A stretch of 61,315 nt of DNA from a virus. Positions 15,292-21,442 of this stretch are shown here, piece after piece. The notes below the pieces were generated by a model. That model was not told the origin of the DNA, did no database searches, and worked only from the letters and a program-made list of their open reading frames with translations. The number at the start of each line of letters is the position of its first letter. Position 1 is the stretch's first letter. The DNA is taken from IMG/VR virus record IMGVR_UViG_3300020020_000031, positions 1 to 61,315 of that record; one strand, given 5' to 3'. Both the position numbers and the translations under genes were made by a program.

Positions 15292-16402
15292 GAAGACTCC
15301 TGGCCGGGCCAATAACGGCCCGATGCCCATACGCGCCTCGCCCGGCCAGGGCAAGACTCTCGGGAAGACCACAACCCCAACTACAACCATAGCCAATTCG
15401 CCTTCCCGGGACAAGACTCCACGTCAGGCCAGCGAGCATCCGAAGCCCATGGGCGGCTCGCCTGACGTGGACCTATTCGAACCCACTCTAGCCCTGTCCG
15501 CTGATGTTCTGGATGACCTGGAGCAAACCAGGATCGCTAACGAGAATCGGCTCCGCCAGCTTGTTCGATCTGAGGCCGACAGCGACGGAGAGGAGCGCGG
15601 CTTTGGACTGGATGACACCAATCCTGTCGTGGCCGCACTCCAGAAGATGATTGCTGGACTCTTCGAGATTGAGGGGAAAGCTGTACTCAATCTTGAGAAG
15701 GTGATGAAAGCGCACCCTCTCGGGGAGTGGCAGAGAGCGCAGCACGGAATTGGCGCTAAACAATGCGCACGCCTTATAGCCGCTATCGGGGACCCATACA
15801 TCAGACCGGCATACGCGATCGAGAACGAAGACGGGACTGTTACGGAGGTCCCAGCCGCTCCGCGTACCGTGTCGCAACTTTGGGCCTATTCCGGCTATCA
15901 CACACTCCCCATCGGCCAGGCGCGAGACGATACCCATATAATAGTCGCCGATGGGGGCAAACTCCCGACCAGCAGCCATCTTACCTTCGAAACCCACAAG
16001 GGCACCGCTGCTGTTCGGGGCAAGTCCGGCAACCGGAGCCAGAGTCCCTCCGATCCCCATCCACCATTCGCTTCGGTTGCCGCAAAACGTAAGAAAGGCG
16101 AACGCGCCAATTGGTCCGCTGACGCCAAGATGCGTGCATTCCTTATTGCAGAGAAAACGGTTCAGCTAGGAAAGGCGGTCGACAGCCCGTACTATGAGGC
16201 GTATGCAAAGCGCAAGGCTAACACAGAAGGTCGGACCCATGTTGCGCCTTGTGTCCGTTGCGGGCCTAGTGGGAAGCCTGCCTTGAAAGGTTCCGTATGG
16301 TCGGACGGTCACCGCCACGCCGACGCGCTCCGTATTGTTGCCAAGGAGATCCTGAAGGGCCTCTGGATAGAGGCGAAGAGGCTTCACGAGGAGGAGAAAT
16401 GA
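15284..16402 (+). CDS. IS110/Transposase_20-related protein with a replaced N-terminus
   Basis: The 372-residue protein has a Pro/Ser/Thr-rich, probably disordered N-terminus (residues 1-60), a coiled-coil-like helix, then a segment that matches the C-terminal half of IS110-type transposases: GIGAKQCARLIAAIGD (about 155-170), RTVSQLWAYSGY (194-205) and KGERANWSADAKMRAFLIAE (about 275-295). The DEDD RuvC-like nuclease domain that IS110 enzymes carry in front is missing. A Cys pair (CVRCG) and His-rich end follow. No flanking insertion-sequence ends are seen, so this is probably a domesticated phage protein that binds branched DNA rather than a mobile element. Confidence 0.6.
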   Translation: MPKKTPGRANNGPMPIRASPGQGKTLGKTTTPTTTIANSPSRDKTPRQASEHPKPMGGSPDVDLFEPTLALSADVLDDLEQTRIANENRLRQLVRSEADSDGEERGFGLDDTNPVVAALQKMIAGLFEIEGKAVLNLEKVMKAHPLGEWQRAQHGIGAKQCARLIAAIGDPYIRPAYAIENEDGTVTEVPAAPRTVSQLWAYSGYHTLPIGQARDDTHIIVADGGKLPTSSHLTFETHKGTAAVRGKSGNRSQSPSDPHPPFASVAAKRKKGERANWSADAKMRAFLIAEKTVQLGKAVDSPYYEAYAKRKANTEGRTHVAPCVRCGPSGKPALKGSVWSDGHRHADALRIVAKEILKGLWIEAKRLHEEEK

Positions 16403-16509
16403 ATCAATGGGTTGTGGCGTTCCTAATCTTCTGGTTGGGAACCGGAGCGCTTACTGTGGCGAACAACTTCGCCAACGTCCTCAAAGAAAAGAACAAGAGG
16501 CTGCGATGA
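16399..16509 (+). CDS. Tiny single-pass membrane protein
   Basis: A 36-residue frame with GGAGGAG upstream overlaps both neighbours by four bases (ATGA each). One hydrophobic segment (WVVAFLIFWLGTGALTVA) is followed by a basic tail (KEKNKRLR). Function is unknown; tight coupling to the ThyX gene argues that it is translated. Confidence 0.55.
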   Translation: MNQWVVAFLIFWLGTGALTVANNFANVLKEKNKRLR

Positions 16510-17678
16510 ACGAACCGGCTTGGTTGACCGAGCACCGCGAATCTAAGTCCCTGTTGCAACTCCTGGCACCTCTATTCTCCGGCCACGAGGGGTTGGCGGA
16601 TCAGGAGTTAGACAATCTTGTCCATGTGGCGGAGACTGCGTTCAACAACCACTCCAAGAACACCGGGGAGCACGTCTCGCCATTCGATACCGGCATCGTT
16701 CGGGTAGGAACGGATGGTCTGGAGGTCCGGTTGCTCCAGGGCATTAACTTCGCCGGCCTCAAGCAGGTTATAGCAAAGGGAGTTCGCGCCACAATTGGGA
16801 ACCCTCGTCCGCAACGCTGGACTCCGCCAAGCCTTATGTCAGATCACCAGACGGTCTCCGACGAAGAGTGGCAGGAGATGTTCCGGGGTGGACTCCAAGC
16901 CGCGCTGGAGTCCCAGACGATTGTCTTTGAGGTCTGGGGCGCGTCCCGTGTCCTGACGCACCAGTTGGTTCGCAGTCGCCGCGCGGGATTCCACCAGCAG
17001 AGCCAGCGATCTACCTGGTACGGCGACCAACCTGAGGTACGGATGCCGGAGACCGTATGGCGCGCTGGCCATGTGGTTCGGGAGAGGTGGAGACAAAGCT
17101 ACTTTGCTGCGTGGGATGCGTACAGGAAAGCTTGCGACGCAGGAGTGCCGTACGAGGATGCGCGGTACATCCTCCCGGAAGGAACCGTCAACTACATCCA
17201 GTGCGAGTACACCATTCGGGAGTTCATGGCGGTCTACGCCTACCGGGGGTGCTCAATGTTCCTCCGGGAAATGGTTGAGTGTATGCGGTTGATGCGCGCC
17301 GCGCTCCTGGAGCAGGCTCCCTGGATGGAGCCGTTCGTGAAGGTCTCCTGCGAGACCGGACCCGGTTGCCCAGAGTGCGGCGGTCGTGGTTCATACTTTA
17401 CCGAATGGAGCGATGCAGCCTCGGCTAATCCCGAACTCGATCGAATGGTCCGTTATTACCCGGACCCACCGGATGGTACGGTCGAAATCGAATGCCAGAC
17501 CTGCCACGGAACAGGCGGTCGCAAGTGCACCTTCCAGGGCTGGGAGAATGTCGAGCTCGCGTGCGACAAGCCAATGGCCAAAGAAAACAACCGGGTATTT
17601 GTTGCTTCCCCCCGGCTTCGCATCGGAGCTAAAGAACGGCCCGCCACCGACAAAGAAGTAAAGGACTGGCTGTCATGA
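16506..17678 (+). CDS. thyX: Flavin-dependent thymidylate synthase, extended form
   Basis: The 390-residue protein has the ThyX core; its signature is RSRRAGFHQQSQR where the family motif is RHRxxSxNxxSxR, so the His is replaced by Ser. VWGASRVLTHQLV precedes it, and the REMVECMRLM helix follows. It would methylate dUMP to dTMP using folate and FAD. Beyond the usual core of roughly 220-250 residues it carries a C-terminal extension with two CxxC-type knuckles (CPECGGRG and CQTCHGTGG), resembling a DnaJ-type zinc module. Pathway partner: dCMP deaminase at 9675. The start ATG overlaps the previous stop. Confidence 0.85.
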   Translation: MNEPAWLTEHRESKSLLQLLAPLFSGHEGLADQELDNLVHVAETAFNNHSKNTGEHVSPFDTGIVRVGTDGLEVRLLQGINFAGLKQVIAKGVRATIGNPRPQRWTPPSLMSDHQTVSDEEWQEMFRGGLQAALESQTIVFEVWGASRVLTHQLVRSRRAGFHQQSQRSTWYGDQPEVRMPETVWRAGHVVRERWRQSYFAAWDAYRKACDAGVPYEDARYILPEGTVNYIQCEYTIREFMAVYAYRGCSMFLREMVECMRLMRAALLEQAPWMEPFVKVSCETGPGCPECGGRGSYFTEWSDAASANPELDRMVRYYPDPPDGTVEIECQTCHGTGGRKCTFQGWENVELACDKPMAKENNRVFVASPRLRIGAKERPATDKEVKDWLS

Positions 17679-18388
17679 CCGTACATATCCGCGCGCTTGG
17701 TCCGGACGGGACCCAAATTGGAGAATGGCGGACCCACGAGAACGGAGAGCATGAAGTGATGCAACGGGACGAGGACGGGACCGAGCACGGCATTCATGGC
17801 GTCAGGGGATTTTCGATATCCGGCCGGAACGGAGCGGACGAGATCACTCCCAAGGACGTTGGTTCCAACGCCTCCGAGCTAGTAGCGGAGGAGATGGAGG
17901 ATGCGGACTCCGAGCCGTACGCCATCGATGACGAAATGCTTAAGGAGGATGACGCCAGGGCTCGCGCCTATATGGCGGTGTGGGACCACTATGAGTGTGC
18001 TTATAACGCTACCCGCCACCGGGTCTCCATCGACAACTACTTCCACCAGTTGGTCGATCTTCTGTCCGCTATCATGGGCCGGACGATCACCCTGGGCGGG
18101 GATGACGACCCGCCGTTCTCCACGGCGCTCTGGGACGCGGGGCAGGAGCGATCGCGCCTCCTGAGTCAAATTGAGCGGGTCCAGGAAACGCTCGGGGTCC
18201 AAGCGAACTCCGTAGCCAGCCAGCAGCGCCTGATTCAAGAGTTCGTGGGCCATGCGACGCGCGGAAAGGCGGCTACGGAATTGCTTCGTGGCTTAGCCAT
18301 TTGGGTCGGTGCGAAGGCAAACGGCTCGCCGGAGGAGTTAGCGGCCTCCATCAAAAGCGCTCTGAGCCGTACGCCATCCGATGGTTAG
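17675..18388 (+). CDS. Hypothetical protein with acidic N-terminus
   Basis: The 237-residue protein has a beta-rich N-terminal part (residues 1-50), an acidic stretch (about 60-90) and a helical C-terminal half with coiled-coil character (QERSRLLSQIERVQETLGV). It contains TRHRVSIDNYFHQLVDLLSA, suggestive of a helical bundle. No family was recognised. It overlaps thyX by four bases. Confidence 0.6.
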   Translation: MTVHIRALGPDGTQIGEWRTHENGEHEVMQRDEDGTEHGIHGVRGFSISGRNGADEITPKDVGSNASELVAEEMEDADSEPYAIDDEMLKEDDARARAYMAVWDHYECAYNATRHRVSIDNYFHQLVDLLSAIMGRTITLGGDDDPPFSTALWDAGQERSRLLSQIERVQETLGVQANSVASQQRLIQEFVGHATRGKAATELLRGLAIWVGAKANGSPEELAASIKSALSRTPSDG

Positions 18389-18593
18389 ATGGTGGGCCCT
18401 CGCGGCAGCGCCGGTAGCTACCAGCGCGCTGTGGGTGGCTCATCTCCTTCCCGGTTGGGCTCTGTTGGGAGTCGTGTTGGTATGCAAAGGGATTCTCCTC
18501 CTCGCTTCCAACCAGTCGAAGACCCGGCAGAGTCCTACTCTCCGTGGGATCAAGGGTGGAGACTTTTGGTCGCCTGGGGAGCGAGCCTATTGA
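18381..18593 (+). CDS. Small membrane protein, overlapping frame 1
   Basis: The 70-residue protein starts within the end of the preceding gene and has two adjoining hydrophobic segments (about residues 4-20 and 24-42, WALLGVVLVCKGILLLA) and a basic tail. It overlaps another putative membrane protein (18482) by 112 bases in a different frame. Function is unknown. Confidence 0.55.
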   Translation: MVRWWALAAAPVATSALWVAHLLPGWALLGVVLVCKGILLLASNQSKTRQSPTLRGIKGGDFWSPGERAY

Positions 18594-18661
18594 CTGTTAT
18601 ATTAGGGCTGCTGCATTTGGCGCTAATTTTGGAGGTCATACGATGGTGGATCAATTCTTGA
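18482..18661 (+). CDS. Small membrane protein, overlapping frame 2
   Basis: The 59-residue frame begins inside the preceding gene after a GGGAG element and has a hydrophilic first half and one long transmembrane helix (LLVAWGASLLTVILGLLHLALILEV) near its C-terminus. The hydrophobic part lies mainly beyond the neighbour's stop, which favours a real protein. It overlaps the next start by 19 bases. The exact start is uncertain; 18389 is an alternative. Confidence 0.45.
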   Translation: MQRDSPPRFQPVEDPAESYSPWDQGWRLLVAWGASLLTVILGLLHLALILEVIRWWINS

Positions 18662-19467
18662 CGATACCAAAAGATGAACTGGCCGCAGAGCGCGAAGCTA
18701 TTCCGGCCGGGAGCCTACAAGCGGGAGACATAATCCAACTAACCGCTGAAGGAACGATGATCTGGGTGGAGCCCAGAGCGGTAATGGGGAGAAGCATTTG
18801 GGACACTACCGACGAAATGTACATTACCTACAACGAGGAAGGTGAACGTGTCCTCACGACGACCGGTGAAGAAGACATCTGGAACCAATCCCATTCCTAC
18901 CAGCGAGCCGGGAGTTCCCAATATGACACCATCTCCGAACGACTCGAACTCGCAGGAGCCGTCCCGGCCGGAGGAGTCAAGCGCTCCCGAGGAATTGGTC
19001 GGCGAGCTCGAGCAGCAATTGGCCGCCTCCTTCGTCAAGCTAAGTCAACTCTTTGGCGAGGGCGTGCGCCGATTCAGCTTGATAGTAACGGGGACAACAC
19101 CAGGAGCGGACCTGGTCGGAGAGCGCGAGCTCATTCTGAAGACCATAGAGCGCGCGCTGATGGGACTACACGTGACGCACGGAATTGGGCTAATTGGGGC
19201 GGCGTACAGGAGCGACCCAATCCCATCCGAAGTCACCGACACTGTCCAGGATGCTCTGGACACGCCCGAGTCCTCAGAGGAGCCTGGGGGATCTTCGGAC
19301 GCGCAATCGGATCCTGGGCTCTTGGATGGTTCGCCATCTGGTCCACCGGAATCGGAATCGACCTCCCCCAGTACATCATCCTAACTGGTTTGGGTTTCTT
19401 TGCGGCAACGCTATTCCGGCCGGTTTGGCGGGAATGGATCAACGCTGAGGATCGCCGGAGCTATTGA
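18643..19467 (+). CDS. Hypothetical protein with a nested gene in another frame
   Basis: The ATG at 18643 follows a strong GGAGG. The first 90 or so residues look like a genuine soluble domain (IPAGSLQAGDIIQLTAEGTMIWVEP). From about 18930 to 19290 the same DNA encodes a better-looking protein in the second frame, and this frame becomes Arg/Gly-rich like a shadow. The last 55 residues again look real, with two hydrophobic segments (SWALGWFAIWST and YIILTGLGFFAATLF). Either the whole 274-residue frame is translated, or the membrane end is reached by frameshifting from the nested gene; no ordinary start precedes the membrane part. Confidence 0.45.
   Translation: MVDQFLTIPKDELAAEREAIPAGSLQAGDIIQLTAEGTMIWVEPRAVMGRSIWDTTDEMYITYNEEGERVLTTTGEEDIWNQSHSYQRAGSSQYDTISERLELAGAVPAGGVKRSRGIGRRARAAIGRLLRQAKSTLWRGRAPIQLDSNGDNTRSGPGRRARAHSEDHRARADGTTRDARNWANWGGVQERPNPIRSHRHCPGCSGHARVLRGAWGIFGRAIGSWALGWFAIWSTGIGIDLPQYIILTGLGFFAATLFRPVWREWINAEDRRSY
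18923..19384 (+). CDS. Nested hypothetical protein
   Basis: The 153-residue protein starts at ATG with GGGAG eight bases upstream. It has a Pro/Ser/Glu-rich N-terminus, a convincing central domain (LAASFVKLSQLFGEGV, GERELILKTIERALMGLHVTHG) and a Ser/Pro-rich low-complexity tail, where the overlapping frame encodes transmembrane segments. It lies entirely inside 18643-19467. CCTGGGGGAT at 19284-19293 could permit a -1 shift to the membrane frame. Function is unknown. Confidence 0.6.
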   Translation: MTPSPNDSNSQEPSRPEESSAPEELVGELEQQLAASFVKLSQLFGEGVRRFSLIVTGTTPGADLVGERELILKTIERALMGLHVTHGIGLIGAAYRSDPIPSEVTDTVQDALDTPESSEEPGGSSDAQSDPGLLDGSPSGPPESESTSPSTSS

Positions 19468-19547
19468 CGGTGAGGAATGCATATGTGGCGATAGAGGTGG
19501 GGGCGCTGCCCCTGCCTCCGCTATCTCCAGACGAAGAGGGGGAACCT

Positions 19548-20063
19548 ATGTGGACTTGCATCGGCCTGGACCCAGGTGGTACTACGGGCTGGTGTGTATT
19601 GCGCATTCACGAGATTGCAATGACCTCGCCCCAGTACCGCATTTTGGAGAATATGGCTGGCTGGGCGGTCGGGCAGATTAACGGCTCCATCAATCACCAG
19701 ATAGACAAATTGGTGGATTTGGTAGATGCCTGGCCGGAAGCGGAAGTGGTGTGCGAGGACTTCTTGCTACGCCAGTTGCGAGGCGGGCGGGAACTGTTGG
19801 ACCCGGTGCGAATCACCGCTCCTCTGGCCTGGTGGCTCGAGCGCGGTGGGCGACGCGCTTGGGATGTGGAGGAGGGCGAAGATTGGAAGCCGCGCGAGCT
19901 CCACTTACAACAACCGGCGCTAGCGATGACTACCATTACCGATGACCGGCTGAAGGCATTCGGAGTCCTCCATCTGACAGCAGGTCAGCCTCACGCTAGG
20001 GATGCAATGCGTCACGCGCTTACGTTTGCTAGACGCCGAAAAACCGTTATGGCGATGGAATGA
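19548..20063 (+). CDS. RuvC-like Holliday junction resolvase
   Basis: The 171-residue protein opens with IGLDPGGTTGW, the first RuvC catalytic Asp motif, then VVCEDF (catalytic Glu) and HARDAMRHAL (C-terminal Asp). This RNase H-fold family cuts branched DNA before packaging. ATG 19548 was chosen because GAGGGGGA lies just upstream and the catalytic strand should be N-terminal; a TTG at 19464 would add 28 unlikely residues. Confidence 0.8.
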   Translation: MWTCIGLDPGGTTGWCVLRIHEIAMTSPQYRILENMAGWAVGQINGSINHQIDKLVDLVDAWPEAEVVCEDFLLRQLRGGRELLDPVRITAPLAWWLERGGRRAWDVEEGEDWKPRELHLQQPALAMTTITDDRLKAFGVLHLTAGQPHARDAMRHALTFARRRKTVMAME

Positions 20064-20069
20064 GGAGAC

Positions 20070-20570
20070 ATGAATGCATATTACCTGGCGGAGCTCAATG
20101 AGCTAGCTAGGGTTATCTACGAACGAAATGTCCGGTTGGGCTTCTACGAGGAAGACAAGGTGCGACCGCTTGACGGGATGCTAGCTAATGTTCACGGTGA
20201 AGTCTCCGAGGCTCTGGAGGAGTGGCGAAAGGGCAAGGACTTCGACGAGACCTACTGGAGGGTTAATGCCGAGGTCGGCGACCTGTTCAAATGGGACAAG
20301 GAGGGAATGTGGGTCAAGAACTACGACTGGGACTATAATTTCGGTAATGACGTCCCGGAGTGGCTTACGATGACCCCCGAGCGCCTACGGAATATGCCCA
20401 ATATGATCCGGCATCTCAAGCCGGAGGGCATCCCTTCGGAGCTCGCCGATATCATCATTCGGGTCTTGGACATTTGCGCGTATCACAAGATTGATATCGC
20501 CCACGCTATAGCCGATAAAATGGCTTACAACGAAACCCGCCCGTACCGGCACGGAGGCAAAAGGTCATGA
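20070..20570 (+). CDS. MazG-like NTP pyrophosphohydrolase
   Basis: The 166-residue protein has the all-alpha NTP-PPase signature: HGEVSEALEEW (the EExxE-type metal site) and ELADIIIRVLDICAYHKIDI (the ExxD helix). This family hydrolyses non-canonical or excess nucleoside triphosphates. An insertion rich in Trp and Tyr separates the two halves (DWDYNFGNDVPEWL). A second MazG-like domain occurs in the XRE fusion at 26088. Confidence 0.75.
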   Translation: MNAYYLAELNELARVIYERNVRLGFYEEDKVRPLDGMLANVHGEVSEALEEWRKGKDFDETYWRVNAEVGDLFKWDKEGMWVKNYDWDYNFGNDVPEWLTMTPERLRNMPNMIRHLKPEGIPSELADIIIRVLDICAYHKIDIAHAIADKMAYNETRPYRHGGKRS

Positions 20571-20725
20571 GTGAACTCACGCGCGAGGATCTGTCCCGGC
20601 TGGAGGCTGCGGTTGCGAATCTTGCAACCATAGCTCAGACAATCATATATGCAATGGAAGCCATCAGGCCCATTCTCGATTCCTCCTTGAAGGAGATTGC
20701 AAATGTTGGGAGTCCCCGTGAGTGA
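20567..20725 (+). CDS. Small helical protein
   Basis: A 52-residue frame starts at ATGA overlapping the MazG-like stop and ends 23 bases into the following gene. It is predicted as one long amphipathic helix with alternating Leu/Ala/Ile (LSRLEAAVANLATIAQTII), possibly forming a coiled coil. Coupled overlaps at both ends support it. Function is unknown. Confidence 0.5.
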   Translation: MSELTREDLSRLEAAVANLATIAQTIIYAMEAIRPILDSSLKEIANVGSPRE

Positions 20726-20954
20726 TATCGAGGCTAAGGTTACCAGTCGGGAACGGATCTACAAGATCAACGAGTTGGGCCTAGCTGCCGTCGCCAGGTT
20801 TCTTGATCCGGTAAATGCTTTCGCCGTAAACGATCTAGGCGCAAACGATCGGGTTACGCTTACCGTGACTATCACTATAGCCGGCGACCCTGCGAATGAT
20901 GGTTCGGCCGTGATTCATCTGGAATTACCGGCCGGGATGCTGGAGGAGTTGTGA
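20703..20954 (+). CDS. Small hypothetical protein, beta-rich
   Basis: The 83-residue protein starts at ATG after AAGGAG. Its second half alternates Thr/Val/Ile (RVTLTVTITIAG), indicating beta strands. No motif was recognised. It overlaps the next GTG start by four bases. Confidence 0.55.
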   Translation: MLGVPVSDIEAKVTSRERIYKINELGLAAVARFLDPVNAFAVNDLGANDRVTLTVTITIAGDPANDGSAVIHLELPAGMLEEL

Positions 20955-21349
20955 AGGTCCAACCGAAACCAACGCTGAACCCAACCGGCGCCGTACGGTT
21001 CAAAGGGATGGATGAGGGCATCCTGCTCCGCTACGGGCGCCAGGTGGAGGGTGCCCAGCCGGCCCAGTTTACCGGCGCTTGCGCGGAATGCGACCAACCG
21101 TACTTGAAAGGCGATTGGGTAGTCCCGGACGAGCGCGGCTACTTAATCGGAGTCAATTGCTGCGGGGGTGCGAAGAACGAAACTCCGGGCGATCCAATTC
21201 CCATGGGTTCAACCTTGGATGACGCGGAGGATATTGACGGTCGCGACTGGGTACCCTTGGCGCAGGTCCTTCCTCCGGGGAGGAGTAGGGCCGATATGTG
21301 TCCCAAGTGCTTCCAAATACCAGCTAGCAATGGCATTTGCGGTTGTTAA
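20951..21349 (+). CDS. Zinc-ribbon-like hypothetical protein
   Basis: The 132-residue protein has two cysteine-pair sites: CAECDQ (about residue 44) with NCCGG later, and a C-terminal MCPKCF plus ICGC, indicating one or two structural zinc sites. No enzymatic motif was recognised. It precedes the primase-helicase with a structured gap between. Confidence 0.6.
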   Translation: MKVQPKPTLNPTGAVRFKGMDEGILLRYGRQVEGAQPAQFTGACAECDQPYLKGDWVVPDERGYLIGVNCCGGAKNETPGDPIPMGSTLDDAEDIDGRDWVPLAQVLPPGRSRADMCPKCFQIPASNGICGC

Positions 21350-21356
21350 AAGGGCG

Positions 21357-21410
21357 AGGGCGACGGAAGCGGTACGCTATCCGTCGCCCTATCGTCCGCC
21401 TCTCGGACGA
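21357..21410 (+). terminator. Two tandem hairpins before the primase-helicase gene
   Basis: The first hairpin has an 11-bp stem AGGGCGACGGA/TCCGTCGCCCT (21357-21367, 21380-21390); the second has a 7-bp stem TCGTCCG/CGGACGA (21392-21398, 21404-21410). No T tract follows either, so they may attenuate, protect or structure the leader of the primase-helicase mRNA rather than terminate strongly. Confidence 0.55.
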
Positions 21411-21442
21411 CCCTACCCTGGCAAGGAGGATGATACCCTATC

